This document shows, one piece after another, positions 35,186-45,090 of a DNA stretch of 64,000 nt. Source of the stretch: Pseudomonas xionganensis (GTDB lineage Bacteria > Pseudomonadota > Gammaproteobacteria > Pseudomonadales > Pseudomonadaceae); assembly GCF_009763245.1 (NCBI RefSeq), contig NZ_WKJZ01000002.1, forward strand, positions 62,001-126,000, read 5' to 3'. The translations under genes were made by a program, and so were the position numbers. Position 1 is the stretch's first letter. Every line of letters begins with the position of its first letter. Below the pieces are notes generated by a model, which did not search any database, was not told the origin of the DNA, and worked only from the letters and a program-made list of their open reading frames with translations.

Positions 35186-37414
35186 TCAGATACGCCGGGC
35201 GTAGCGCTTGAGCATGCTGGGCACATCAAGAATCAGGGCAATGCGACCGTCGCCGGTAATAGTTGCCCCGGACATGCCCGGGGTGCCCTGCAGCATCTTG
35301 CCCAGTGGCTTAATTACCACTTCCTCCTGACCGACCAATTGATCGACGACAAAACCTATGCGCTGACTGCCCACGGTGAGGATCACCACGTGCCCCTCCC
35401 CCGGTTCTTCGTGAGCTGCGCCACCTACCAGCCAACGCTTGAGGTAGAACAGTGGCAGGGCCTTGTCACGGACGATCACCACTTCCTGACCATCGACGAC
35501 ATTGGTACGCGACAGATCCAGATGGAAGATCTCGTTGACATTGACCAGCGGGAAGGCAAAGGCCTGATTGCCCAGCATCACCATCAGCGTCGGCATGATG
35601 GCCAGGGTCAGCGGCACCTTGATGATGATCTTCGAGCCCTGGCCCTTGACCGAGAACACGTTGACCGTGCCATTGAGCTGGGTGATCTTGGTTTTCACCA
35701 CGTCCATGCCCACACCGCGGCCGGACACGTCGGAAATCTCGGTCTTGGTGGAGAAACCCGGGGCGAAGATCAGGTTGTAGCATTCGAACTCGTTGAGCCG
35801 GTCGGCTGCATCCTTGTCCAGCAGGCCTTTTTCCACGGCCTTGGCGCGCAGCACGTCGGCATCCATGCCCTTGCCATCATCGGAGATGGACAAGAGGATA
35901 TGATCGCCCTCCTGCTCGGCCGACAGCACCACCTTGCCGCCACGGGGCTTGCCGGCGGCTTCGCGCTCCTCCGGGGTTTCCACACCGTGATCGACGGCAT
36001 TGCGCACTAGGTGCACCAGTGGATCGGCCAGGGCCTCGACCAGGTTCTTGTCGAGGTCGGTTTCCTCGCCCACCAGCTCCAGGTTGATCTCTTTCTTCAG
36101 GCTGCGAGCCAGGTCGCGCACCAGGCGTGGGAAGCGCCCAAAGACTTTCTTGATCGGCTGCATGCGGGTTTTCATCACCGCGGTCTGCAGATCGGCAGTC
36201 ACCACATCAAGGTTGGATACCGCCTTGGACATGGCTTCATCGCCACTGTTGGCGCCCAGGCGCACCAGACGGTTACGCACCAGCACCAGTTCGCCGACCA
36301 TGTTCATGATCTCGTCCAGGCGCGCCGTGTCCACCCGCACGGTGGTTTCCGCTTCGCTGGCCGGTGCTGCGGCAGCAGGTGCCGGAGCAGCTGCCTTGAT
36401 CGGCTCAGCCTTCGGCGCGGGAGCGGCTTTGCTTTCAGCCTTAGGTGCCGGTTTGGCCGCGGCTTTGGCGGATTCTACCGCTTTGGCAGGGGCAGCCGGC
36501 TTGACCGGCGCCACCTCATCGGCCTTGATCGCCTCGGGCTCAACGAATTTGCCCTTGCCATGCAGCTGGTCGAGCAACGCCTCGAACTCATCATCGGTGA
36601 TCTCGTCACCGCCAGGGGCGGCCGCAACGGGCTCGTCCTTGGCAGCAGCAGGCGGCGTCACCGCAGGAGGAACAAACTGTCCCTTGCCGTGCAATTGATC
36701 AAGCAGCGACTCGAATTCGTCATCGGTAATCTCATCGCTGGCCGGCGCCGCACTGGCCTGGGCAGGCGCGGCTGGCGCAGCGGCAGCCTCGGCGGCGACA
36801 AACTGTCCCTTGCCATGCAGCTGATCGAGCAGGGCCTCGAACTCATCGTCGGTGATTTCATCGCTGGCCGCCGCATTTGCGCTTTCGGCCGGGTCTTCGT
36901 CCAGGGCGCCCAGCAATTGCTCGAACTCGCTATCGGTGATGTCCGATGCGGCTTCGGCTACGGGTTCGGGAGCGGCAGGTTCGGACTCGGGTTCCGGCTC
37001 GACAGCTGCGACCTCATCAGCCCCAGCCGGCTCGGCCAGACGGGCCAGGGCCGCCAGCAGCTCCGGCGTCGCGGGTGTCAGCTCGGTACGCTCACGCACC
37101 TGGCCAAACATGCTGTTGACCGCATCCAGTGCTTCCAGCACCACATCCATCAGGGCCGAGTCGACACGGCGCTCACCCTTGCGCAGGATGTCGAAAACGT
37201 TTTCCGCAATATGGCAGCACTCCACCAGCTCGTTGAGCTGGAGAAAGCCGGCCCCCCCCTTGACGGTATGGAAGCCGCGGAAAATCGCATTGAGCAGATT
37301 CATGTCATCCGGCCGGCTCTCCAGCTCTACCAGCTGCTCGGACAACAATTCAAGAATCTCGCCGGCCTCTACCAGGAAGTCCTGGAGGATTTCTTCATCG
37401 GCGCCGAAGCTCAT
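35186..37414 (-). CDS. cheA: Chemotaxis histidine kinase CheA
   Basis: Core kinase (742 aa) of the polar chemosensory arrays. P1 Hpt domain with phospho-His49 ([16 protein letters not shown]), a long Ala/Pro-rich linker at 130-355, dimerisation domain P3 at about 358-420, ATP-binding P4 with [18 protein letters not shown] and [10 protein letters not shown], and CheW-like P5 at the C-terminus. No normal P2 domain is evident; the linker instead carries three near-identical copies of [18 protein letters not shown] (186-206, 228-248, 271-291) and a partial one at 158-168. The repeats may bind ParP or other array proteins. Confidence 0.95.
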   Translation of the reverse strand: MSFGADEEILQDFLVEAGEILELLSEQLVELESRPDDMNLLNAIFRGFHTVKGGAGFLQLNELVECCHIAENVFDILRKGERRVDSALMDVVLEALDAVNSMFGQVRERTELTPATPELLAALARLAEPAGADEVAAVEPEPESEPAAPEPVAEAASDITDSEFEQLLGALDEDPAESANAAASDEITDDEFEALLDQLHGKGQFVAAEAAAAPAAPAQASAAPASDEITDDEFESLLDQLHGKGQFVPPAVTPPAAAKDEPVAAAPGGDEITDDEFEALLDQLHGKGKFVEPEAIKADEVAPVKPAAPAKAVESAKAAAKPAPKAESKAAPAPKAEPIKAAAPAPAAAAPASEAETTVRVDTARLDEIMNMVGELVLVRNRLVRLGANSGDEAMSKAVSNLDVVTADLQTAVMKTRMQPIKKVFGRFPRLVRDLARSLKKEINLELVGEETDLDKNLVEALADPLVHLVRNAVDHGVETPEEREAAGKPRGGKVVLSAEQEGDHILLSISDDGKGMDADVLRAKAVEKGLLDKDAADRLNEFECYNLIFAPGFSTKTEISDVSGRGVGMDVVKTKITQLNGTVNVFSVKGQGSKIIIKVPLTLAIMPTLMVMLGNQAFAFPLVNVNEIFHLDLSRTNVVDGQEVVIVRDKALPLFYLKRWLVGGAAHEEPGEGHVVILTVGSQRIGFVVDQLVGQEEVVIKPLGKMLQGTPGMSGATITGDGRIALILDVPSMLKRYARRI
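36542..36943 (-). repeat. Tandem coding repeats in the cheA linker
   Basis: Three copies of a 21-residue motif (consensus [18 protein letters not shown]) plus one degenerate copy ([11 protein letters not shown]) in the CheA linker, at 42-43-residue spacing for the three full copies. The DNA copies have diverged at synonymous sites, so they are old rather than recent duplications. Confidence 0.85.
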
Positions 37415-37425
37415 AAGACGTGCTC

Positions 37426-38214
37426 CTAAAATCCTAGGCTGGAAAGCAGATCGTCGACATCATCCTGATTGGATGCGACGTCATCACGCTTATCGGCATG
37501 AATCTGCGGACCTTCACCACTGGAAGGCATTTTTTGTTGTTCTTGTTCGGCACGAAGCAACTCATGGTTGTGTTCGATACCGGCAATCTGGTCGACCTGG
37601 CTGGCCATGATCACCAGCTTGAGCAGGTTGCTCTCGACTTCGGTGACCAGCTGAGTGACCCGCTTGATCACCTGCCCGGTCAGGTCCTGAAAATCCTGGG
37701 CCAGCAGAATATCGTTCATGTTCCCGGACAATTTGGCGCTATCACGCTCGCTGCGGGCCAGAAACGACTCGACCCGCTTGGCCAGCTCGCGAAAGCCGTC
37801 GGCACTCATTTCCCGGCGCATGAAGCGCCCCCAGTCGGCACTCAGGCTCTGGGCTTCATCGTTGAGTTCGTTGAGCAGCGGCGCACTTTGCTCGACCAGG
37901 TCCATGGTCTTGTTGGCCGCATTCTCCGTCATCGTCACCACGTAGTTGAGGCGCTCGGTGGCGTCGGTGATCTGCGACACCTCGGTGGCATGCGGCACGC
38001 GAGGGTCGAGCTGGAAGTTGACGATGGCGTTATGCAGCTCGCGGGTGAGTTTGCCGACCTCATGGTAGAGGCCGCGGTCGCGGGCCTTGTTGAGTTCATG
38101 AATAAGTTGCACAGCTTCGCCGAAGTTGCCTTTTTCAAGGCTATCAACCAGCTGACGAGCGCTTTGCTTCAGGGTCGACTCAAGGTCACCCTGAGGGGAA
38201 TCTTTGTGTTCCAT
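37426..38214 (-). CDS. cheZ: Protein phosphatase CheZ
   Basis: Accelerates CheY-P dephosphorylation. A 262-residue, mostly helical protein; the catalytic helix carries the conserved LAQDFQDLTGQVIKRV with the catalytic Gln, and the C-terminal CheY-binding tail DDVDDLLSSLGF is intact. The start is ATG 38214 (MEHKDSPQGDL). It lies between cheY and cheA as in other Pseudomonas. Confidence 0.95.
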   Translation of the reverse strand: MEHKDSPQGDLESTLKQSARQLVDSLEKGNFGEAVQLIHELNKARDRGLYHEVGKLTRELHNAIVNFQLDPRVPHATEVSQITDATERLNYVVTMTENAANKTMDLVEQSAPLLNELNDEAQSLSADWGRFMRREMSADGFRELAKRVESFLARSERDSAKLSGNMNDILLAQDFQDLTGQVIKRVTQLVTEVESNLLKLVIMASQVDQIAGIEHNHELLRAEQEQQKMPSSGEGPQIHADKRDDVASNQDDVDDLLSSLGF

Positions 38215-38233
38215 AGTACCCTCGCGGCAGACA

Positions 38234-38608
38234 TCAGCCGTTGACCCGCTCGAAGATCTTCTCAATCTTCTCCTTAAGCACCTGGGCAGTGAATGGCTTA
38301 ACTACATAGCCATTCACGCCGGCCTGTGCCGCCTCGATGATCTGATCGCGCTTGGCTTCGGCCGTGACCATCAGCACCGGCAAGGTCTTCAGGCGCTCAT
38401 CGGCGCGCACCGCACGCAGCAGGTCAATGCCGGTCATACCGGGCATATTCCAGTCCGTGACCAGAAAATCGAAACTGCCACTTTGCAGCATCGGCAAGGC
38501 GGTGGTGCCGTCATCGGCCTCCGCGGTATTGGTGAACCCCAGATCACGCAGGAGGTTCTTGATGATCCGTCGCATCGTTGAAAAGTCATCAACGATGAGG
38601 ATTTTCAT
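38234..38608 (-). CDS. cheY: Chemotaxis response regulator CheY
   Basis: Single receiver domain of 124 aa that binds FliM when phosphorylated. Phosphoacceptor Asp52 ([13 protein letters not shown]), acidic pocket IVDDFS at residues 5-10, Thr in MVTAEA and the conserved Lys in GYVVKPFT. Start ATG 38608 gives MKILIVDD as in the family. An alternative TTG start 12 bases upstream (38620) has the better-placed GGAGG site, so four extra residues are possible. Confidence 0.95.
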   Translation of the reverse strand: MKILIVDDFSTMRRIIKNLLRDLGFTNTAEADDGTTALPMLQSGSFDFLVTDWNMPGMTGIDLLRAVRADERLKTLPVLMVTAEAKRDQIIEAAQAGVNGYVVKPFTAQVLKEKIEKIFERVNG

Positions 38609-38741
38609 GTTCTTGTCCAAGTCGACCTCCGTACAGTCCCAAACGTATCCAGCACCTGGCTACGCCCTTAATCGTGAAACCGGCCTGGTAAACCGCTGCA
38701 GCACATGCATAGGCGGGCTTTCCCAGAAACCTGCAAAGTAT

Positions 38742-39488
38742 TCAGCTGGCTCGCCAGTCACCCAAACGCGCGCGCAAGCGGGCGGCACACTGGCTGTGTA
38801 GCTGACTCACCCGCGACTCGCTAACCCCCAGTACTTCGCCAATTTCCTTGAGATTCAGCTCTTCATCGTAATATAGCGCTAACACCAGCTGTTCGCGTTC
38901 AGGCAACTTGCTGATGGCATCAGCAAGGGCCGCCTGAAAACGCTCATCTTCCAGGTCCCGTGAAGGTTCGAGCTGATTGCAACTGGCGTCTTCGCGCAAA
39001 CCGCTATGTTCACCGTCCTGCAACAGGTCATCGAAGCTGAACAGGCGGCTGCCCAAAGTGTCGCCAAGAATGCCGTAGTAATCTTCGAGACTCAATTGGA
39101 GTTCGGCCGCAACCTCGTGATCTTTAGCGTCGCGTCCGGTTCTGGCCTCAACCACGCGGATCGCATCGCTGACCATGCGGCTGTTGCGGTGCACCGAGCG
39201 CGGCGCCCAATCGCCCTTGCGTACCTCATCGAGCATGGAACCACGGATGCGGATGCCGGCGAATGTTTCAAAGCTGGCGCCCTTGCTGGAGTCGTATTTT
39301 TTCGCGGCTTCGAGCAGACCAATCATCCCCGCCTGAATCAGGTCATCGACCTGCACACTCGCCGGCAACCGCGCCAGCAGGTGATAGGCAATACGCTTGA
39401 CCAGAGGCGCGTAGCGCTCGATCAACTGATGCTGGGAATCCTGAGCCTGCGCCTTGCTATACATACGAAGTCCAGAGGCTGCTGTCAT
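38742..39488 (-). CDS. fliA: Flagellar sigma28 factor FliA
   Basis: A 248-residue sigma factor for late flagellar and chemotaxis genes. Region 2 is at about residues 25-95 (YAPLVKRIAYHLLARLPASV, then DLIQAGMIGLLEAAKKYDSS), region 3 includes GDWAPRSVHRNSRMVS, and region 4 ends with LNLKEIGEVLGVSESRVSQL. Its ATG overlaps the fleN stop (ATGA). No FlgM gene is in this window. Confidence 0.95.
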   Translation of the reverse strand: MTAASGLRMYSKAQAQDSQHQLIERYAPLVKRIAYHLLARLPASVQVDDLIQAGMIGLLEAAKKYDSSKGASFETFAGIRIRGSMLDEVRKGDWAPRSVHRNSRMVSDAIRVVEARTGRDAKDHEVAAELQLSLEDYYGILGDTLGSRLFSFDDLLQDGEHSGLREDASCNQLEPSRDLEDERFQAALADAISKLPEREQLVLALYYDEELNLKEIGEVLGVSESRVSQLHSQCAARLRARLGDWRAS

Positions 39489-40315
39489 ACGGCATTGTCC
39501 GCGGTCGGTTGCTGCACCAGGCGTTCAACGAAAAACTCCAGATGCCCACGAGGGTTGGCCGGCAAGGGCCAGGTATCGACCTTCTGGGCTATCGCCTTGA
39601 ACGCCAGCGCACATTTCGAACGCGGATAGGCCTCATAGACCGCGCGCTGTTTCTGCACGGCCTTGCGCACCGATTCATCGTACGGCACGGCGCCCACATA
39701 CTGCAGGGCGACATCCAGAAATCGATCCGTCACTTTAGTCAGCTTAGCAAAGAGATTGCGCCCTTCCTGGGGGCTGTGGGCCATATTGGCCAGCACACGG
39801 AAGCGGGTCATGCCGTGATCGCGGTTGAGCAACTTGATCAGGGCATAGGCATCGGTAATCGAGGTGGGCTCGTCGCACACCACCACCAGCACTTCCTGGG
39901 CGGCGCGCACGAAGCTGACCACACCATCGCCAATGCCGGCGGCGGTATCGATGATCAACACATCGAGGTTGTCGCTGATATCGCTGAATGCCTGAATCAG
40001 GCCGGCATGCTGCATGGGCGAAAGCTGCACCATGTTCTGGATACCGGAAGCAGCCGGCACGATGCGAATACCACCCGGCCCCTGCAGGATCACGTCACGC
40101 AGGTCGCACTCACCACTGATCACATCGGCCAGGGTACGTTTGGCACTCAGGCCCAGGAGTACATCGACATTGGCCAGGCCCAGGTCGGCGTCCATCAACA
40201 ACACACGGCGACCGAGATCAGCCAGGGCCAGGGCCAGATTGACCGAGACGTTGGTTTTGCCGACGCCACCCTTGCCGCCGGTCACTGCGATCACCTGTAC
40301 GGGATGCATAGCCAT
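39485..40315 (-). CDS. fleN: Flagellar number regulator FleN
   Basis: MinD/ParA-type ATPase (276 aa) that binds FleQ and keeps the flagellum number low at the pole; homolog of FlhG. Deviant Walker A at VTGGKGGVGKTNVSVNLALA, Walker A' LMDADLGLANVDVLLGL and Walker B VLIIDTAAGIGDGVVSFVR. It is 66 bp downstream of flhF and overlaps fliA by four bases. Confidence 0.95.
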   Translation of the reverse strand: MAMHPVQVIAVTGGKGGVGKTNVSVNLALALADLGRRVLLMDADLGLANVDVLLGLSAKRTLADVISGECDLRDVILQGPGGIRIVPAASGIQNMVQLSPMQHAGLIQAFSDISDNLDVLIIDTAAGIGDGVVSFVRAAQEVLVVVCDEPTSITDAYALIKLLNRDHGMTRFRVLANMAHSPQEGRNLFAKLTKVTDRFLDVALQYVGAVPYDESVRKAVQKQRAVYEAYPRSKCALAFKAIAQKVDTWPLPANPRGHLEFFVERLVQQPTADNAV

Positions 40316-40381
40316 AATTTTCTACATACCTTGTATAACTTCGACTGGAACCACCCAATTACGTCTGCAGCCTCTACACCC

Positions 40382-41683
40382 TCAACTGGCGCGGCGCGTT
40401 GGTTGCTGATGCAACCCGGCGAACATCTCGGCCATGGCTTCCTCACTCGGATCCTGAGTGGCCTGCAGGCCCACCGCCCGGCTGACCAGCTGATGACTGC
40501 GCGGCACCTGGATATCATCCGGAATACGTGGCCCATCAGTGAGATAGGCTACCGGCAGACGCTGGCCAATAGCCAGTCCTAAAACCTCACCCAGGCTCGC
40601 CGCCTCGTCCAGCTTGGTCAGAATGCAGCCACTCAGGCCGCAGCGCTTATAACTATGGTAGGCGGCTTTGAGCACTTGATCCTGGCTGGTTGCCGCCAAT
40701 ACCAGATAATTTTTCGCTTTGATGGCACGACTGCCCAAGGCTTCCAGCTGCATGCGCAGGGCCGGATCATTGGCCGGCAGACCCGCGGTATCCACCAGTA
40801 CCACCTTCTTGCGCGCCAGTGGCGCCAGCGCCTGGGTCAATGACTGGCCCGGGTCGACCAGGGTCACCGGCACGTCGAGAATACGCCCCAGGGTCTTGAG
40901 CTGCTCCTGGGCACCGATGCGATAGCTGTCCAGGCTGACCAGGGCAATGTTCTGCGCGCCGTACTTGAGTACATAGCGCGCCGCCAGTTTGGCCAGGGTA
41001 GTGGTCTTGCCCATGCCGGCCGGACCAACCAGGGCGATGACCCCACCCTCTTCCATCGGTTCCTGCTGCGGCGTGCGAATGGCATGGGCCAGATGGGCCA
41101 GCAGCATGCGCCAGGCCTGACGCGGCTCGCTGATCTGACCGACACGCTCCAGCAACGACTTGCACAGCTCCGCCGACAGGCCCATGCGCTGCAGACGGCG
41201 CCACAAATTGGCCTGCTGCGGGCGATGGCTCTGCAGCTGGCCCCAGGCAATCGAGCCCAGCTGCACCTCGATTAGCTCACGCAGGCCATGCAGTTCGAAG
41301 CGCATGGCTTCCAGGGCCTGCTGGTCGACCCGTTCACGACTGGCGGCTTGCGCCGGCAACGCTGCCGCTGCAGGTCGGCTGACAGGCTCGGCCGGGGCAG
41401 CGCCAAAGAGCTGACGATCGCCGGTAACCTCGGGCTTGCCGCGGGTTGCCAGTTCCGCCTGGGCGGTGGCGATCTTCGCCTGGGTCTTGCGCAGCTCGGC
41501 TTCCAGCGCCGGATTGGCCTGACGCACGGGTGCGGCAGGCGCCTGATAGTCCAGGGCGGCCGTCAGCTCGACACCACCGGCGACCCGGCGATTGGCAATA
41601 ATCGAGGCATCAGCACCCAGCTCATCACGCACCAGTTTCATGGCGGTGCGCATATCGGCGGCGAAAAAGCGTTTGACCTGCAT
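40382..41683 (-). CDS. flhF: Flagellar polar-placement GTPase FlhF
   Basis: SRP-type GTPase (433 aa) that places the flagellum at the pole. The N-terminal B domain (MQVKRFFAADMRTAMKLVRD) is followed by a Gln/Ala-rich linker, an N domain and the G domain with GPAGMGKTTTLAKLAARY, VSLDSYRIGAQEQLK, VDTAGLPAND and TKLDEAASLGEVL. It starts 11 bp after flhA ends, so it shares the flhA transcript. Confidence 0.95.
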   Translation of the reverse strand: MQVKRFFAADMRTAMKLVRDELGADASIIANRRVAGGVELTAALDYQAPAAPVRQANPALEAELRKTQAKIATAQAELATRGKPEVTGDRQLFGAAPAEPVSRPAAAALPAQAASRERVDQQALEAMRFELHGLRELIEVQLGSIAWGQLQSHRPQQANLWRRLQRMGLSAELCKSLLERVGQISEPRQAWRMLLAHLAHAIRTPQQEPMEEGGVIALVGPAGMGKTTTLAKLAARYVLKYGAQNIALVSLDSYRIGAQEQLKTLGRILDVPVTLVDPGQSLTQALAPLARKKVVLVDTAGLPANDPALRMQLEALGSRAIKAKNYLVLAATSQDQVLKAAYHSYKRCGLSGCILTKLDEAASLGEVLGLAIGQRLPVAYLTDGPRIPDDIQVPRSHQLVSRAVGLQATQDPSEEAMAEMFAGLHQQPTRRAS

Positions 41684-41694
41684 GGCCTGTTACC

Positions 41695-43818
41695 TCAGTT
41701 CTGTCCCACAGTCGCAACTATGGTGACTTGCTTGTTGTCCGGGATTTCCTGATATGCCAGTACGTGCATATTCGGAACCGCCAGCCGCGCGAAGCGCGAG
41801 AGCATCGCCCGGACCGGACCGGCCACCAGCAGTATCACCGGCTTGCCGAGCATTTCCTGGCGCTGCGCCGCTTCCACCAGGGATCGCTGCAGCTTCTCGG
41901 CCATGCCAGGTTCCAGGAGGATGCCATCCTCGGAGCCCTGACCGGCCTTCTGCAGACTGTTGAGCAAGATCTGTTCCAACCTGGGTTCAAGAGTGATCAC
42001 AGGCAGCTCGGACTCAAGCCCCACAATGCTTTGCACGATTGCGCGGGCCAGGGCGACACGCACGGCGCCCACCATCGCGGCGGGATCTTGACTCTTCACC
42101 GCCACATTGGCGATGGCTTCGGCAATGGTGCGGATGTCACGCACCGGCACCTGCTCCTGCAGCAATGCCTGCAATACCTTGAGCAGGGTCGACAGGGAAA
42201 TCATCCCCGGCACCAGCTCCTCGGCCAGCTTCGGCGAGCTCTTGGCCAGTAGCTGCAGCAGTTGCTGCACTTCCTCATGACCGAGCAACTCGTGTGCGTG
42301 CTTGTGCAGGACCTGATTCAGGTGAGTGGCCACCACGGTACTGGCATCAACCACCGTGTAGCCCAGAGACTGCGCCTGATCGCGCTGGCCGGGGTCGATC
42401 CACACCGCCTCCAGGCCAAACGCCGGATCCTTGGCGGCAATGCCATTGAGCGGACCAAACACCTGCCCAGGGTTGATCGCCAGCTCGCGATCCGGGTAGA
42501 CCTCGGCTTCGGCCACACTGACGCCCATCAGGGTCAGGCGGTAGGCATTGGGCTGCAGATCCAGGTTGTCGCGGATATGCACCGAGGGCATCAGAAAGCC
42601 CATTTCCTGGGACAGCTTCTTGCGCACCCCCTTGATTCGCGCCAGCAACTGGCCGCCCTGGTTGCGATCCACCAGGGGAATCAGGCGGTAGCCCACTTCA
42701 AGCCCCACCATATCCACCGGCATCACGTCATCCCAGCCCAGTTCCTTGACCTCCTGGGCCTTCTGCGCCGGCAGCAACTCCTGCTGACGCTGCACTTCCT
42801 TGATCTCGTTTTCCTTGGTCACCCGCTGCTTGTTGGCGATCCAGTAGGCCGCCCCCGCCGCCAGCAGGCCGAGGCTGATAAAGGAGAAATGCGGCATGCC
42901 CGGCACCAGGCCGATGGCGATCATGATCGCCGCCGCCACCGCCAGAGCCCGGGGTGAGGCAAACATCTGCCGGCCAACCTGGGCGCCCATGTCTTCCGAG
43001 GTGGAAACCCGGGTGACCATGATGGCCGCAGCGGTGGACAGCAACAGCGAAGGAATCTGCGCCACCAGGCCATCACCGATGGTCAGCAGGGTGTACACCT
43101 TGCCCGCGTCAACAAAGCTCAGCCCATGCTGGAACATGCCGATGGCGACGCCACCAATCAGGTTGATAAACAGAATCAACAGACCGGCAATGGCATCACC
43201 CCGGACGAATTTGCTGGCACCGTCCATGGAGCCGTAGAAGTCGGCTTCCTGAGAAACCTCCGAGCGCCGCTTCTTGGCCTCGGCCTGATCGATCAGACCG
43301 GCATTGAGGTCGGCATCGATGGCCATCTGCTTGCCGGGCATGGCATCCAGGGTAAAACGCGCCGACACTTCCGAGATACGCCCGGCGCCCTTGGTGACCA
43401 CCACGAAGTTGATGATCATCAGGATGGCGAACACCACGATACCCACCACGTAGTTGCCACCGATCACCACCTCACCGAAGGCCTTGATCACCTGGCCGGC
43501 CGCATCGCCGCCAGCATGGCCATTGAGCAGCACCACCCGGGTGGAGGCCACGTTCAGGGCCAGACGCAGCAGGGTGGCTGCCAGCAGGATGGTGGGAAAG
43601 ACGGCAAAGTCCAGAGGGCGCAGGGCATAGATGGCCACCAGCAACACCACGATGGACAGGGCGATACTGAAGGTGAACAGCACGTCGAGCAGAAACGGCG
43701 GAATTGGCAGCATGACCATGCCGAGCATGACCAGCAGCAGCAGCGGAATCCCCAGGTTGCCCTGGCGCAAACCCGACAGGTTGCTGCGCACATCGCTGAT
43801 GACTTGTGTCCGATCCAT
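41695..43818 (-). CDS. flhA: Flagellar type III export gate protein FlhA
   Basis: A 707-residue export gate subunit: about eight N-terminal helices (LLLLVMLGMVMLPIPPFLLD onward), the highly conserved FHIPEP-type loop region (GRISEVSARFTLDAMPGKQM, then AIDADLNAGLIDQAEAKKRR) and a cytosolic C-terminal domain of about 350 residues that docks substrates. Start ATG 43818 (MDRTQVISDV) fits the family; a GTG six bases earlier is possible. First gene of the flhA-flhF-fleN-fliA unit behind a sigma54-like promoter. Confidence 0.96.
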   Translation of the reverse strand: MDRTQVISDVRSNLSGLRQGNLGIPLLLLVMLGMVMLPIPPFLLDVLFTFSIALSIVVLLVAIYALRPLDFAVFPTILLAATLLRLALNVASTRVVLLNGHAGGDAAGQVIKAFGEVVIGGNYVVGIVVFAILMIINFVVVTKGAGRISEVSARFTLDAMPGKQMAIDADLNAGLIDQAEAKKRRSEVSQEADFYGSMDGASKFVRGDAIAGLLILFINLIGGVAIGMFQHGLSFVDAGKVYTLLTIGDGLVAQIPSLLLSTAAAIMVTRVSTSEDMGAQVGRQMFASPRALAVAAAIMIAIGLVPGMPHFSFISLGLLAAGAAYWIANKQRVTKENEIKEVQRQQELLPAQKAQEVKELGWDDVMPVDMVGLEVGYRLIPLVDRNQGGQLLARIKGVRKKLSQEMGFLMPSVHIRDNLDLQPNAYRLTLMGVSVAEAEVYPDRELAINPGQVFGPLNGIAAKDPAFGLEAVWIDPGQRDQAQSLGYTVVDASTVVATHLNQVLHKHAHELLGHEEVQQLLQLLAKSSPKLAEELVPGMISLSTLLKVLQALLQEQVPVRDIRTIAEAIANVAVKSQDPAAMVGAVRVALARAIVQSIVGLESELPVITLEPRLEQILLNSLQKAGQGSEDGILLEPGMAEKLQRSLVEAAQRQEMLGKPVILLVAGPVRAMLSRFARLAVPNMHVLAYQEIPDNKQVTIVATVGQN

Positions 43819-43881
43819 TGCCACTGCTCTACCCCAGCCCGCTCAATTTTTTGACGCTTCGAGGCGCCTTGGGGAGGTTAT

Positions 43882-43898
43882 GGCAAGAAGCATTCCAA
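43882..43898 (-). promoter_or_regulatory. Candidate sigma54 promoter upstream of flhA
   Basis: On the minus strand TTGGAATGCTTCTTGCC has GG and GC exactly 10 bases apart and a good -12 TTGC, though the -24 is GGAAT rather than GGCAC. It is about 64 bp upstream of the flhA ATG. Confidence 0.6.
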
Positions 43899-43950
43899 CT
43901 TGGCCCAGCGACTCAAATAGCCGCCAGCAAGGGCGCGCCAGGGGCAACCG

Positions 43951-45081
43951 CTACTTTTGCAGATCCGGCGGAATCGGCAGATCCGGCAGGGGCCCCGGGC
44001 GCTTGCCCTTGCCAGCCTGGTACTGGCGCAGCTGGTAGACATAGGCCAGCACCTGGGCGACCGCCAGGTAAAGGCCAGCGGGAATTTCCTGGTCCAGCTC
44101 GGTGGAATAGAACACGGCACGGGCCAGGGCGGGCGACTCCAGCACCATGACCTGATGCTCGTTGGCGATTTCGCGAATCTTCAAGGCGACAAAATCACCA
44201 CCCTTGGCCAGCAAGAGCGGGGCACTGCCCTTCTGCGGGTCGTATTTGAGCGCCACGGCGAAGTGGGTCGGGTTGGTGATCACCACATCGGCCTCGGGCA
44301 CCGCCTGCATCATGCGCCGCTCGGACATCTCCCGTTGCAGTTGGCGAATCCGCGACTTGACCTCGGGCTTGCCCTCGCTGTCCTTGTATTCGTCGCGCAC
44401 TTCCTGCTTGGTCATCATCAGCTTCTGCTTGTTGCTCCAGAGCTGGAAGGGCACATCCACCGCGGCGATCAGAATAAGCCCACAGGACATCCAGAACGCG
44501 CTCCAGCCCACCACGGTCATGGCATGCAGAATGGCCGACTCGATGGGCTCATGGACGATAGCCAGCAAATCCCCCTGCCAGGCCGACAATACCGCCAGGC
44601 CCACCAGCAGAATCAGCACAAACTTGGCCAGGGCCTTGAGCAGCTCAACCAGAGCCTGAACGGAGAACATCCGCTTCAGCCCGGCCAGCGGGTTCATACG
44701 ACTGAATTTGGGCGCCATAGCCTCGGCGGAAAACAGCCAGCCGCCCAGGGAGACGGGACCGATGATGGAAGCCGCCAGCAGCATCAACAGAAAGGGAGCA
44801 ATCGCCTCCAGGGCAATCTGCCCGGAAGCGGCGAACCAGAGCGCCATGCTGCGCTCATCCATCAGCACCTCGCGCGGCAGGGAAAAATTGCCGCGCATGA
44901 TCTCCAGCATGGCATTGCCCATGCTGCCACCAAACATCAGCAGCGCACCAAAACCACCGAGGGTTACAGCCAGGGTATTGAGCTCCTTGGAACGGGCAAT
45001 CTGCCCCTTCTCACGGGATTCGCGCAGGCGTTTCTCCGTGGGTTCCTCGCTTTTATCGGCACCGCTCTCCGACTCTGCCAT
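43951..45081 (-). CDS. flhB: Flagellar export switch protein FlhB
   Basis: A 376-residue export gate protein with four helices (from about residue 30) and a cytoplasmic domain with the autocleavage site NPTH in DVVITNPTHFAVALKYD. After cleavage, the C-terminal fragment switches export from hook to filament proteins under FliK control. The N-terminus is the usual ESGADKSEEPTEKRLRESRE. It is the last gene of the fliL-flhB run. A second, stand-alone FlhB C-domain gene is at 29280. Confidence 0.96.
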   Translation of the reverse strand: MAESESGADKSEEPTEKRLRESREKGQIARSKELNTLAVTLGGFGALLMFGGSMGNAMLEIMRGNFSLPREVLMDERSMALWFAASGQIALEAIAPFLLMLLAASIIGPVSLGGWLFSAEAMAPKFSRMNPLAGLKRMFSVQALVELLKALAKFVLILLVGLAVLSAWQGDLLAIVHEPIESAILHAMTVVGWSAFWMSCGLILIAAVDVPFQLWSNKQKLMMTKQEVRDEYKDSEGKPEVKSRIRQLQREMSERRMMQAVPEADVVITNPTHFAVALKYDPQKGSAPLLLAKGGDFVALKIREIANEHQVMVLESPALARAVFYSTELDQEIPAGLYLAVAQVLAYVYQLRQYQAGKGKRPGPLPDLPIPPDLQK

Positions 45082-45090
45082 TTCCCCTCC

